64,000 bases of DNA from Pseudomonadota bacterium (GTDB taxonomy: Bacteria; Pseudomonadota; Gammaproteobacteria; Burkholderiales; Burkholderiaceae_C): NCBI GenBank assembly GCA_018241265.1, contig JAFEEF010000002.1, positions 62,001-126,000 of the forward strand. Direction: 5' to 3'. The notes under the pieces were generated by a model, which was given only the letters and a program-made list of their open reading frames with translations, had not been told where the DNA came from and ran no database searches. The position numbers and the translations under genes are program-made. Below, piece after piece: positions 9,567-18,899 of this stretch. The first letter of the stretch is position 1. Every line of letters begins with the position of its first letter.

Positions 9567-10166
9567 GTGGCCAAGCGGGCCTTCGATCTGCTCGCCGCGG
9601 GCCTCGGGCTCGTGCTGCTGGCGCCGCTGATGCTGTGGATCGCCTGGTCGATCAAGCGCGATACGCCGGGGCCGGTGCTGTTCCGCCAGGAGCGCGTCGG
9701 TCGTCACGGCAAGCCGTTCATGATCCGCAAGTTCCGCACGATGGTGCATGCGCCCGGCACCGCGGGCGCGCAGATCACGGTCGGGGCCGATCCGCGCATC
9801 ACGCGCTATGGTGCCTGGCTGCGCGCGCGCAAGCTCGACGAGCTGCCGCAGCTGATCGACGTGCTGGTCGGCACGATGAGCCTGGTCGGTCCGCGGCCTG
9901 AGGTGCCGCGCTACGTCGCGCGCTATCCGGCCGCGCTGCGCGACGTGGTGCTGTCGGTGCGGCCGGGCATCACCGATCCGGCGTCGATCGCGTTTCGCGA
10001 CGAGGCCGAGCTGCTGGCGCGGGCGGCCGATCCGGAGCGGGAGTACGTGGAGCTGATCCTGCCGCAGAAGCTCGAGCATGCGGCACGCTATGCGCGCTGC
10101 GCATCGCTCGCGACCGACCTCGGCGTGCTGCTGCGGACGCTGGCGGTGCTGGCCACGCGGTCCTGA
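9567..10166 (+). CDS. Initiating sugar transferase (phosphoglycosyl transferase, PglC/RfbP C-terminal type)
   Basis: A 199-residue monotopic phosphoglycosyl transferase that would load the first sugar phosphate onto undecaprenyl phosphate. It has one N-terminal hydrophobic segment (FDLLAAGLGLVLLAPLML), PGPVLFRQERVGRHGKPF, RKFRTM, then KLDELPQLIDVL and MSLVGPRPEVP, all signatures of the bacterial sugar transferase family. The C-terminus continues RPGITDPASIAFRDE rather than the GWAQVNGR form of PglC. It has a GTG start. It lacks the extra N-terminal membrane helices of WcaJ/WbaP. A second initiating transferase lies at 31443. Confidence 0.9.
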   Translation: MAKRAFDLLAAGLGLVLLAPLMLWIAWSIKRDTPGPVLFRQERVGRHGKPFMIRKFRTMVHAPGTAGAQITVGADPRITRYGAWLRARKLDELPQLIDVLVGTMSLVGPRPEVPRYVARYPAALRDVVLSVRPGITDPASIAFRDEAELLARAADPEREYVELILPQKLEHAARYARCASLATDLGVLLRTLAVLATRS

Positions 10167-10216
10167 CTGGTACGTAGCGAACTGCTGCAACAATCGCGCG
10201 GCCTTCCCGCTCGCCC

Positions 10217-12085
10217 ATGGTCTGGCAACGCCTAGAACGCTTCCTGACGCAAGCCCGTCCGCATCGCCAGCCGCTCGCGCTGGTGATAGACGGCATCGTC
10301 GTCGCGTTGTGCTGGCACATCACCTACCTGTTCCGCCTCGGCTTCGAGCGCTGGCAGAGCGCGCGGCCCGGCTACGACGCCTGGGTCATCACCGGCATCG
10401 TCGCGGTGTACCTGATCGTCTTCGTGATCGCCGGCGTGCCGCGCAGCATGTGGCGCTTTGCCGGCTTCGGCGAGATCAAGCGGTTGACGGTGGCTTGCCT
10501 GGTCGCCGGGCTGGTGTCGGCGGTGGTCGTGCTGATGGCGGGCTTGCGCGAGGTGCCGCGGGCGGTGTTGGCGCTCCATCCGGTGGTCAGCCTGATGGGC
10601 CTGTGCATCGCGCGCATCGGCTACCGCATGCTTTACGAGCACATGCGCGGACGCCTGAATGGCGAAGCGACCGGCACGCGGCGGGCCCTGGTGCTCGGCG
10701 CGGGCGACGCCGGGCGCCTGCTGCTGGCCGGCATCCAGCACCAGGGCTGGGTCGTCGTCGGGCTGCTCGACGACGATCCCACCAAGCAGCGCACGCGCAT
10801 CGCGAACGTGCCGGTGCTGGGCCCGCTGTCCGCGGTCAAGGAACTGGCCGACCGGCACGCTGCCACCCACGTCGTGCTGGCGATGCCGGGCGTGCCGGTG
10901 GTGCAGCGGCGGCGCGCGATCGATCTGGCGGCGGGCACCGGCCTGCCGGTGCTGACGGTGCCGTCGGCGCAGGAGCTGATCTCCGGCGGCACGGTCAGCC
11001 GCGTGCGCGACATCGAGCCCGGCGACCTGCTCGGCCGCGAGCCGGTGCAGCTCGACGAAGCGGGCATCGCCGAAACGCTGTCGGGCAAGACCGTGCTGAT
11101 CACCGGCGCCGGCGGCTCGATCGGCAGCGAGCTGTGCCGCCAGGTCGCGCGCTACGGGCCGCAGCGCATCGTGCTCTACGAGCTGAGCGAGTTCTCGCTC
11201 TACAACATCGAGCAGGAACTGACCGAACGCTTTCCCCATCTCGTGCTGGCGCGCCTCATCGGCGACGTGAAGGACCTCGAACACCTGCGCCGGACGTACG
11301 CGCACTGGAAGCCGCACGTCGTCTTCCATGCGGCGGCCTACAAGCACGTGCCGCTGATGGAAGAGGAAAACGCCTGGGCGGCGGTGCGCAACAACGCGCT
11401 CGGCACGCAGTACGCCGCGCAGGCGGCGGCCGAGAGCGGCGTCGAACGCTTCGTGCTGATCTCGACCGACAAGGCGGTCAACCCGACCAACGTGATGGGC
11501 GCCTCCAAGCGCCTGGCCGAGATGCTGCTGTCGCGCCAGGCCGCGGTCTCGAAAGCGGCCGGGCAGACGACGCGGTTCATGGCGGTGCGCTTCGGCAACG
11601 TGCTCGGGTCGAGCGGCAGCGTGATCCCGAAGTTCAAGGAACAGATTGCCCGCGGCGGGCCGGTCACCGTGACGCATCCGGACATCACGCGCTACTTCAT
11701 GACGATCCCCGAAGCTGCGCGCCTCGTGCTGCAGGCCGCGGCGATCGGCGAGAGCGGCCAGGTGCTGGTGCTCGACATGGGCGAGCCGGTGCGCATCGTC
11801 GACCTGGCGCGCGACATGATCCGGCTCGCGGGGCATGCGCCGGGGGAGATCCGGATCGAGTTCACCGGGTTGCGGGCGGGGGAGAAGCTGTACGAGGAGT
11901 TGTTGGCGGCGGCGGATACCTCCGTGGCGACGTCGATTCCTCATGTCCGCATTGCACTGCTCGATGGTGCGCCACCCGATACCGATGTGGTGAGGCCGAC
12001 GTCGAGCTTGCTCGACCCAGGCGACGCCGACGTGCGCCGGCTGCTGCGCGACTACGTGCCTGAATATCGCCCCGCGACGAGGTGA
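10217..12085 (+). CDS. Membrane nucleotide-sugar 4,6-dehydratase (PglF/WbpM/CapD family)
   Basis: A 622-residue inner membrane enzyme of the large dehydratase type. About 120 N-terminal residues contain four predicted membrane helices. A first Rossmann domain follows (ALVLGAGDAGRLLL), then a catalytic short-chain dehydrogenase domain with VLITGAGGSIGSELCRQ, VFHAAAYKHVPLMEEE and STDKAVNPTNVMGASKR. The usual YxxxK tyrosine is replaced by methionine (MGASK), as in WbpM/PglF-type enzymes that remove water from UDP-GlcNAc. The product would be a 4-keto-6-deoxy sugar for the aminotransferase at 8393. Confidence 0.92.
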   Translation: MVWQRLERFLTQARPHRQPLALVIDGIVVALCWHITYLFRLGFERWQSARPGYDAWVITGIVAVYLIVFVIAGVPRSMWRFAGFGEIKRLTVACLVAGLVSAVVVLMAGLREVPRAVLALHPVVSLMGLCIARIGYRMLYEHMRGRLNGEATGTRRALVLGAGDAGRLLLAGIQHQGWVVVGLLDDDPTKQRTRIANVPVLGPLSAVKELADRHAATHVVLAMPGVPVVQRRRAIDLAAGTGLPVLTVPSAQELISGGTVSRVRDIEPGDLLGREPVQLDEAGIAETLSGKTVLITGAGGSIGSELCRQVARYGPQRIVLYELSEFSLYNIEQELTERFPHLVLARLIGDVKDLEHLRRTYAHWKPHVVFHAAAYKHVPLMEEENAWAAVRNNALGTQYAAQAAAESGVERFVLISTDKAVNPTNVMGASKRLAEMLLSRQAAVSKAAGQTTRFMAVRFGNVLGSSGSVIPKFKEQIARGGPVTVTHPDITRYFMTIPEAARLVLQAAAIGESGQVLVLDMGEPVRIVDLARDMIRLAGHAPGEIRIEFTGLRAGEKLYEELLAAADTSVATSIPHVRIALLDGAPPDTDVVRPTSSLLDPGDADVRRLLRDYVPEYRPATR

Positions 12086-12128
12086 GCGACCCACAGGTAA
12101 AGCGGGAAGTCGCCGAACCCTTCTCTTG

Positions 12129-12134
12129 TACACT
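12129..12134 (+). promoter_or_regulatory. Candidate -10 box (TACACT) before the export gene
   Basis: TACACT just after the dehydratase stop region would start a transcript near 12141, 22 nt before the ATG at 12163. It supports the downstream start and an internal promoter for the export and chain-length genes. No convincing -35 box is seen. Confidence 0.4.
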
Positions 12135-12162
12135 AAACGGCTTTCACCATTTCCGCTTGACG

Positions 12163-14910
12163 ATGTTCTTGCGCCGATGCGTCGCACTGACGCTTGTCTG
12201 CTTGGCCGCGGCCGCCAATGCCCAGTCGCTATTGGATCTAGCTCAGCAGCAGGGCTCGTCGGATTCCTTGAGTGGCAACGGCCAGACACAGCGCAGTGTT
12301 CAGTTGCCTGCCAATTCAGGGCTCGGAGCGGTGCCCAGCGTTCCGTCTATCGCGAACGATGCGAGCCTGCTGTTGCAGCGCGGCTTGAACACGCAGTCCA
12401 ACGTGCAGAACGGGCAGAACCTCCTGCGGACACCGACTCCGCAGCCGCTCGCCGAGTTCCAGCGTTTCGTCTGGGGAGCGACCGGGCGCATGCTGCCGCT
12501 CTTCGGCCAGAACCTTTTCGCGGACGCCGTGCAGACGTATGCACCGGTGGACCGTGTTCCCGTCCCTGCCGACTACGTGATCGGCCCGGGCGACGAATTG
12601 CTGATTCGCGCCTGGGGTGCCGTGGACGTCGACTTCCGCGCCGAGGTCGACCGCAACGGGATGATCAACATTCCCCATATCGGATCGTTCGGGATCACGG
12701 GCATCAAGTCGAGCGAGGTTGAAAGCTACCTACGCTCGCAGATCGGGCGCATCTACAAGAACTTCGACCTCAGCGTCACGCTCGGTCAACTCCGCTCGAT
12801 CCAGATCTTCGTCGTTGGCCAGGCCGTGCAGCCTGGCAGCTACACGGTCAGCAGCCTGTCGACACTCGTGACCGCCCTGTTCGCGAGCGGCGGACCGAAC
12901 CCCAACGGCTCGATGCGGCACATCGTTCTGCGGCGCGGCGACAAGGTCGTCACCGAGTTCGACCTGTACGACTTTCTCGTCAGCGGCGACAAGAAGAACG
13001 ATGCCCGGCTCCTTCCCGGCGATGTCATCATGATTCCGGCGGCCGGGCCGCGGGTCGCGGTGCTGGGCGCTGTGAGGATGCCGGCCATCTACGAACTCAA
13101 GTCGTCCGCCGAGACGCTGGGGCAGGTGCTCCGCTATGGTGGCGGAACGAGTGTCGTGACATCCGCGACGAAGGCCCAGCTGGAACGCGTCGATCCGACC
13201 AATCCGCAGGCCCCCCGCCAGGTCAGCACGGTAGCGTTCGATGCGGGCGGGTTGGCAAGTCTGCTGCGCGACGCGGACATACTCACCGCGTTCGAGGTCC
13301 GGCCCGCGTTCTCCAATGCGGTAACGCTGCGTGGAAACGTCGAACAGGCGTTGCGATATCCGTATCAACCCGGAATGCGGATCAGCACATTGATCCCGGA
13401 GCGCAGCGCGCTGATCACGCGGGACTACTACCGTCGGCGGAATCGATTGGTCGAGTTTCTGAATCCGGGCGAAGACGAATACAAGGATCTGGACTCCAAC
13501 GGCATGATGAGCCAGAGCGGTCAGCTTCGGGGCCCGTACGGAGCGAGTCCCTTTGGCCGCCAGCCCGGCGTTGCCGGATCGCTCGGATCGAACATGCAGG
13601 GGTACGCCGGATCGGTGACGGGCGGCATGCAGAACGGCACGGTCGGCAACCTGACGATGGCCCAGGGTGCGATCGCGGGCGGCAATCTGTCTCAGGCAGG
13701 CGGTGTGCTCGTCAACGGCGTGGCCGCGCAGCAACAACAGGGCAATGCGTCCGCGCTCGGGCTTGCGGGAGCCGCTGGGGGCGGACTGGGGCAGACGGGC
13801 AGTAGCAATTTGCAGGCGAATGGCCTGCCGATGCGCCTGCCGCTTGGCAACGACGGCTGGGCCGCATCGAGTGCTCAGGATGCCACTTGGCGACAGCGCA
13901 ATGACCGCCTGCCAGATCCGGACAGCCTGCTCGATCAGGTCAACTGGGACTACGCGGTCGTCGAGCGGATGGATCCGAAGACCCTGTCGTCGCAGCTGCT
14001 GCCGTTCAACCTGCGGCGTGCCGTGGTTGATCGGGATCCCAGGGACGATCTCGAGCTGCAGCCCGGCGACGTGGTCACGATCTTCAGCCTGCGGGACGTG
14101 CGCGGGCCGCAATCGCGACAGACGCAATACGTGCGGATCGAAGGCGAAGTACGCAGTCCTGGCGTCTATCAGCTTCTCCCCGGGGAGAGTCTGCGGCAAC
14201 TGTTGGAGCGGGTCGGCGGTTTGACCAATCAGGCCTATGCCTACGGCATCGAATTCACGCGGGAGTCGACCCGTCTGAAGCAGCAGGTCGTCTTGCAGGA
14301 TGCGGTTCGCCGGCTGCAGGCAGCGCTCGCAAGCAGTTCCGCCGACGAGTTGGCTAATGCCTCGTCATCGGATGTCGAGGTCGCCAAGGCGGCGATGGCG
14401 GCCCAGCAGCAATCGCAACAGGCGCAGTTGAAGCGTCTTGAGGAGATCGTGCCGATTGGACGCATTGCGCTCGAGCTGCCGCTGGATGCCAAGGGAATTG
14501 CCGATCTGCCCGACCTGCCGCTCGAGAACGGCGATAGCGTCATGGTCCCGGGCCGCCCCGGCTTCGTCTTTGCCGTCGGCGCCGTGGCCAACGAGAACGC
14601 GCTCGTCTGGCGTCCGGGTCGCACGGTCGACGACTATCTCCGGTCGGCCGGGGTCGAAACCGCAGCCGATCAGGAAAACACCTTCGTCATTCGCGCCGAC
14701 GGATCGGTGGCGCACGCTCGGAACTATTCGGGACTCTTCTCGAACGGTTTCGGTTCGTTGGATCTGATGCCCGGCGACACGATCGTCATCCCTCAGAAGA
14801 TCGACCGGACAACCAAATTGACCGCCTTCCTCCGCGGCGCCAAGGATTGGACGCAGATCCTCTATCAGTTCGGACTTGGGGCCGCGGCGTTCCACACTCT
14901 GAAGAACTAG
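12163..14910 (+). CDS. Polysaccharide export protein with SLBB domains (Wza-like), with low-complexity insert
   Basis: A 915-residue exported protein. It starts FLRRCVALTLVCLAAAANAQ, a cleavable signal peptide, so ATG 12163 is preferred over the ATG at 12082 that overlaps the upstream gene. The region near residues 135-225 (VPADYVIGPGDELLIRAWG and onward) is the poly-export domain; several SLBB-type repeats follow (IFVVGQAVQPGSY, YVRIEGEVRSPGVYQLLPGE, FVFAVGAVANENALVW). The family forms the outer membrane channel for capsule or exopolysaccharide. It is more than twice the length of Wza, and about residues 445-590 are a Gly/Gln/Ser/Asn-rich linker unlike the rest. There is no lipobox. Confidence 0.9.
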   Translation: MFLRRCVALTLVCLAAAANAQSLLDLAQQQGSSDSLSGNGQTQRSVQLPANSGLGAVPSVPSIANDASLLLQRGLNTQSNVQNGQNLLRTPTPQPLAEFQRFVWGATGRMLPLFGQNLFADAVQTYAPVDRVPVPADYVIGPGDELLIRAWGAVDVDFRAEVDRNGMINIPHIGSFGITGIKSSEVESYLRSQIGRIYKNFDLSVTLGQLRSIQIFVVGQAVQPGSYTVSSLSTLVTALFASGGPNPNGSMRHIVLRRGDKVVTEFDLYDFLVSGDKKNDARLLPGDVIMIPAAGPRVAVLGAVRMPAIYELKSSAETLGQVLRYGGGTSVVTSATKAQLERVDPTNPQAPRQVSTVAFDAGGLASLLRDADILTAFEVRPAFSNAVTLRGNVEQALRYPYQPGMRISTLIPERSALITRDYYRRRNRLVEFLNPGEDEYKDLDSNGMMSQSGQLRGPYGASPFGRQPGVAGSLGSNMQGYAGSVTGGMQNGTVGNLTMAQGAIAGGNLSQAGGVLVNGVAAQQQQGNASALGLAGAAGGGLGQTGSSNLQANGLPMRLPLGNDGWAASSAQDATWRQRNDRLPDPDSLLDQVNWDYAVVERMDPKTLSSQLLPFNLRRAVVDRDPRDDLELQPGDVVTIFSLRDVRGPQSRQTQYVRIEGEVRSPGVYQLLPGESLRQLLERVGGLTNQAYAYGIEFTRESTRLKQQVVLQDAVRRLQAALASSSADELANASSSDVEVAKAAMAAQQQSQQAQLKRLEEIVPIGRIALELPLDAKGIADLPDLPLENGDSVMVPGRPGFVFAVGAVANENALVWRPGRTVDDYLRSAGVETAADQENTFVIRADGSVAHARNYSGLFSNGFGSLDLMPGDTIVIPQKIDRTTKLTAFLRGAKDWTQILYQFGLGAAAFHTLKN

Positions 14911-15010
14911 CGCGGATGCATGGATCGGAAGCGCGCATCCGCTCAGGGAGCGTCCCGTTGAATGGTCGTGCTCGATTCGACGGGGAGTCTGGGGTGCGGG
15001 GTAATCTCAT

Positions 15011-16228
15011 ATGACGGAAGCTGGCCAGACGTTGACAACGGACGCGTCCGCTTTGGTGAGCCCGGCTGACGGGGATTTCCTCGACGCGAGTCTCACGCTC
15101 GCGGAACATGCCCGGTTGCTGATCCTGATTCCGATCGTGGTCGGGTTGTTGACGCTCGGAATCACGTTCCTCATCACGCCGACGTTCACGGCGACGACAT
15201 CCATCATGACGCCGCAGAAGTCAGACAGCGCGGCTTCGCTGCTGTTGGGCTCGCTGAGCGGACTCGCTGGAACCGCTGCGGGCAGCCTTGCCGGCCTCAA
15301 GAATCCGGCCGACCAATGGGTCGGGCTGCTGCAGAGCCGGACCATTGCGGATGCGCTGATCAACAAGTTCAAACTCCGCGAGCGCTACAACGTCGAGTAC
15401 ATGTTCAAGGCTCGCAAGATACTGGCGAAGCTGACGGACATACAGGCCGGCAAGGATGGGCTGATCACCATCGACGTGCTCGATGAAGATCCGGAAGTTG
15501 CCAAGCAAATGGCGGACTCCTATGTCGACGAACTGCAGAAGCTCAGCCGCGCGGTGGCGCTGACCGAATCCTCGCAGCGCCGCGCTTTCTTCGAGGAACG
15601 ACTGAAGGACACGCAGAACAAGCTCGATCAGGCGGCTGCGGCGCTGCAAAAGAGCGGCATCGGCCAGAGCACGTTCAAGACCGACCCCGGCGCGGCCGTC
15701 GACGCCGTGGCTCGCCTGCGTGGGCAGATCGTCGCAGCGGAAGTGCGCGTTTCGGTTATGCGGAATTACATGACGGAGCAGAGCCCGGACTTGCGTCTGG
15801 CGCAGAAGGAACTCTCGTCGCTGCGCCAACAGCTTTCCCAGATCGAACACGTCGATGATCCCGCGCAGGCTGGCGGCGAGGCCTACGTGGCCAAGTATCG
15901 GGACTTCAAGTATTACGAGAGCCTCTACGAATTGATCGCCAAGCAATACGAGCTTGCAAAGATCGACGAGGCCCGAGACGGAACCGTCATACAGGTCGTC
16001 GACCACGCTGTCGTGCCGGAATGGAAGACGAATCCGAAGCGGGGTCTGATGTCCGGATTGGCAGCCTTGCTCTCGTTGATCCTGACGGGACTCTACTTCC
16101 TCGGGCGGGAATCGATCCGAAGAAGGGCCGTCGCCGAGCCGGCCGCGGGCGCGAAGTTCGTTGCGCTGCGCCGCGCACTGTCCTTGCGCCGGCGCCGGTC
16201 GGCGAGCCGCAGCGGCGGTCTGCCGTGA
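15011..16228 (+). CDS. Chain-length determinant / capsule export inner membrane protein (Wzz, KpsE/BexC-like)
   Basis: A 405-residue polysaccharide co-polymerase. One membrane segment lies near residues 35-57 (LLILIPIVVGLLTLGITFLI) and a second near residues 350-367 (LMSGLAALLSLILTGLYFLG), enclosing a long, mostly helical periplasmic domain (roughly residues 150-280 are coiled-coil-like, EERLKDTQNKLDQAAAALQK). VVPEWKTNPKRGLM before the second helix is the proline-rich motif of the family. There is no C-terminal tyrosine kinase domain, so it is the kinase-less form. It closes the plus-strand operon next to its export partner. Confidence 0.9.
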   Translation: MTEAGQTLTTDASALVSPADGDFLDASLTLAEHARLLILIPIVVGLLTLGITFLITPTFTATTSIMTPQKSDSAASLLLGSLSGLAGTAAGSLAGLKNPADQWVGLLQSRTIADALINKFKLRERYNVEYMFKARKILAKLTDIQAGKDGLITIDVLDEDPEVAKQMADSYVDELQKLSRAVALTESSQRRAFFEERLKDTQNKLDQAAAALQKSGIGQSTFKTDPGAAVDAVARLRGQIVAAEVRVSVMRNYMTEQSPDLRLAQKELSSLRQQLSQIEHVDDPAQAGGEAYVAKYRDFKYYESLYELIAKQYELAKIDEARDGTVIQVVDHAVVPEWKTNPKRGLMSGLAALLSLILTGLYFLGRESIRRRAVAEPAAGAKFVALRRALSLRRRRSASRSGGLP

Positions 16229-16302
16229 CTTCGCGCGGCCGATGACCTGCCCCGAAGCCAAGTAACGGCAGCCAAGGGCTCGGCAGTGTTGCGTGCGCGG
16301 GA

Positions 16303-17733
16303 TCAGTGCCCGGGCAGGCGCGTCTCCGCGATGTTGCCGGTCGTGACGCCGTCGCGAACCATTTGCCCTGCAAAGCGGGTATTCGCGTCGTCGTAGCGAT
16401 GCGATTCGTCTTTGTAGATGGTCAGCCGCGTCTGCCGCGTTGGTGCCGAAACCCGATTGCGCGTCACCTGAAGGAAGCTGGATCTTCCCCATCCCAGGAA
16501 GACGGCAGCCGATCGCTCGCTGCCGTTGCCGCAGTCGGCGAATTCATTCGAGTCGATCTGGACGTGATCGGATTCGTAGACGGACACGCATGAGGCCTCT
16601 TCGACCGCGCCTCCACACCGCGTGAAGCGGTTGTTCTGTACGACGACGGTGCTCGCGTGAAAGCCCTTCCCGGGCTCACTGACGCGCGCGCTCATGCGGT
16701 AGCCTTCCCAGGTGTTGCCGGTGATGCTGATATCGCGCCCGCTGTAGATGGCGAACGGCTGATTCCCGTTTTTCCCTCGATTGTTCGTGATGCGCCACCG
16801 CATCGGCTGCAGTTCGCTACCGGCGCGCGGCTTCACATGCACCGTGATGTCGGCCCCGGTTCCGACATAGCCGGAGAAGCTATTGTTCGATATCTCGATG
16901 TCCGAAGGTGCCTGAAGAACCCCAGGGGTCTGATAACTCGTGATCTGGCCTCCGGAGCCTCCGTTGCCCGTGAAGGTATTGCCTCGTATGACGACCGAGC
17001 GAATCACGTGCCAGGGGTGGTCGTTCGGTTCCAGATCGATGGGCCCCGGCATCTTGGCCGACGTGCAGTTCGTGAAGCGGCTGCCTTCGATGGTGAGACC
17101 GTCGCAGTCGATCACGCTGATCCCGTTGCGATTGCTTCGATTGATCCCGTCGAACGTGCAGTTCCTGATCGTCACCGAGCGGTTGTGACGCTCTTCGCCA
17201 GGGCGCACCCCAGACCCCAGATACAGCCCGTCGCCGCGGAAACCCACGAATCTGACCCCGTCCAGCGTCAGGCCCGTCACTCCGTTCGCGATGAGCAGAT
17301 GAACGCCTTCGCTGAACCCGTCCTCGTCGGAAGTTCCTCTGAGCGTGATCCCTTTTAGCGTCAGACCCTGGAGGTTCCTTCTCGGATCCGGGCTTTCCGA
17401 ATCGCAGAGCAGCATGAAAGGCGCCCCCTTGCGGTGACGCAGTGTGCCGGGGCCATAGATCGTCGCCTTGTCGGGGAGGCGCACCTGGCCGATGACAAAC
17501 GTGCCGGCAGGCACGTAGACCGGTTTGCCCGTTCCCAGAGCTTGGGCAAGCGCGTCCGAACTGTCGCGGCCTCCCAACGCGTCGGCACCTTGAGCCTCGC
17601 CGAGGTTCACGGAGCCCGGCTCCGGCCCGGAAGCGGGCTGAGCCCGGACTGCGACGACCATGGCCGCCAGCGACGCATAGACGATCTGACGCCGCGTCAG
17701 GGTGCTGTGGGGAAACAAATCGAACGTCTTCAA
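16303..17733 (-). CDS. Exported right-handed beta-helix protein, TTG start
   Basis: A 476-residue protein with an N-terminal export signal (TRRQIVYASLAAMVVAVRAQ; the paired arginines allow Tat export) and a long series of imperfect repeats containing N-N-x-F, I-x-G-N and similar turns (ISNNSFSGY, VVIRGNTFTGNG, VVQNNRFTRCG), the pattern of pectate-lyase-like parallel beta-helices. VNLGEAQGADALGGRDSSDA followed by VYVPAGTFVIG matches the pectate lyase 3-type entry. Such proteins in polysaccharide loci are often lyases, hydrolases or epimerases. The start is TTG at 17733: AGGAG lies 7 bases before it and no ATG fits without entering the upstream gene. It is the last gene of the minus-strand operon. 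Confidence 0.82.
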   Translation of the reverse strand: MKTFDLFPHSTLTRRQIVYASLAAMVVAVRAQPASGPEPGSVNLGEAQGADALGGRDSSDALAQALGTGKPVYVPAGTFVIGQVRLPDKATIYGPGTLRHRKGAPFMLLCDSESPDPRRNLQGLTLKGITLRGTSDEDGFSEGVHLLIANGVTGLTLDGVRFVGFRGDGLYLGSGVRPGEERHNRSVTIRNCTFDGINRSNRNGISVIDCDGLTIEGSRFTNCTSAKMPGPIDLEPNDHPWHVIRSVVIRGNTFTGNGGSGGQITSYQTPGVLQAPSDIEISNNSFSGYVGTGADITVHVKPRAGSELQPMRWRITNNRGKNGNQPFAIYSGRDISITGNTWEGYRMSARVSEPGKGFHASTVVVQNNRFTRCGGAVEEASCVSVYESDHVQIDSNEFADCGNGSERSAAVFLGWGRSSFLQVTRNRVSAPTRQTRLTIYKDESHRYDDANTRFAGQMVRDGVTTGNIAETRLPGH

Positions 17734-17767
17734 GTTTCGACTCCTGTCGTAGGTTGCATCAGGTCGA

Positions 17768-18880
17768 CTACGCAAGCCGGTGCAGCACGGCGAAATACCG
17801 GTCCAACACGATGCCTTCGTCGAACTCTCGCGCCATTTTCTCTCTACCCCGAAGGCCCATGGCGTCGCGCTGCTCCGCCGGAAGGCGAAGCATCTCCCGC
17901 ATCTTCTCCGCCAGGCTCCCCGCGCTTCGCACGTCACAAAGAAACCCGGTCGAGCCGTCGTCGACAGCATCCCGGCAGCCGACGGCGTCGGAGGCAATCA
18001 ACGGCTTGCCCATGGCTGCTGCTTCGAGCAGCGAGCGCGGTACGCCCTCTCGATAGGACGGCAGGACGACGCAGTCGGCTTCGGCCACGTGAGTGCGGAC
18101 ATCGTCCGTCGCGCCCTTGTAGTCGATCAGCCCGTCCCGGACCCAGCCATCCAACTGATGGCGCGGGACGGCGGAAGGGTTGTCCTCGTCCATGGGACCG
18201 AGCAATTGGAACCGGGCGGCGACCCCGGACTGGCGGAGCGCCCGGGCCGCCTCGACGAACTCGCCGACACCCTTGTCCCACAGCAGGCGGGCGATCATCA
18301 GAAAGGAGGGCGGCCGACCGAATGCCTGCGTCGAAGGCGGCATAGGCCTGAACCGCTGTAGATCGACTCCCGAGCCCGGAATGCGCTCGGTCTTGGCGAC
18401 ATCCACCATGCCGCTCTCGAGGAACAGTCGGCGATCGTCGTCGTTCTGAAAGAATACCCAGGACGCACGCTCCATCGTCATGCGATACATGATCCGCACG
18501 ATGGGCGTGACCCAACTTGTCTGAATGAAGGCACGCCCCAATCCGGAAACATTCATCACCTGATGCGCGCGCCTGCCGAGGAGTGCGAACGCGGCATAGA
18601 GATTGCCCTTCGGGGTGTAACTGAGCACCACGTCGATCTTCTGCTGTCGCAAGATCCGGCGCATCTCGAAGATCGTCGCCAGTTCCCGCAAGGGCTGGGT
18701 TCCGCCTCGATCGAGGGGAATGGCATGGACCGCAATCCCGAGATCGCGTAGGCGCTGGGAGTAGGCATCCTCCGGCGCCAATGCGATTGCCTCGTGGCCG
18801 TTGAGTCGAAGTGCTTCGATGAGACTGCGCCGGAAGTTGTAGACGTACCAACTCGAATTGGCAACGACGCAGATTCTCAT
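17768..18880 (-). CDS. Glycosyltransferase family 4, PglA-like
   Basis: A 370-residue GT-B enzyme. It starts RICVVANSSWYVYNFRRSLI and carries APEDAYSQRLRDLGI, then FLMIARLLWDKGVGEFVEAA, GATDDVRTHVAEADCVVLPS and YREGVPRSLLEAAAMGKPLI with the GT4 glutamate pair. The layout resembles Campylobacter PglA, which adds N-acetylgalactosamine to diNAcBac-PP-undecaprenol; the acceptor here is unknown. It lies 19 bases after the preceding minus-strand glycosyltransferase. Confidence 0.88.
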   Translation of the reverse strand: MRICVVANSSWYVYNFRRSLIEALRLNGHEAIALAPEDAYSQRLRDLGIAVHAIPLDRGGTQPLRELATIFEMRRILRQQKIDVVLSYTPKGNLYAAFALLGRRAHQVMNVSGLGRAFIQTSWVTPIVRIMYRMTMERASWVFFQNDDDRRLFLESGMVDVAKTERIPGSGVDLQRFRPMPPSTQAFGRPPSFLMIARLLWDKGVGEFVEAARALRQSGVAARFQLLGPMDEDNPSAVPRHQLDGWVRDGLIDYKGATDDVRTHVAEADCVVLPSYREGVPRSLLEAAAMGKPLIASDAVGCRDAVDDGSTGFLCDVRSAGSLAEKMREMLRLPAEQRDAMGLRGREKMAREFDEGIVLDRYFAVLHRLA

Positions 18881-18899
18881 GGGGCGCCAGGAGCGTTGG

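Noticed and set aside
10232-12289. Minus-strand open frame of 685 codons opposite the dehydratase
   Set aside because: No recognisable motifs, biased composition, and the opposite strand encodes a clear PglF/CapD-family enzyme.
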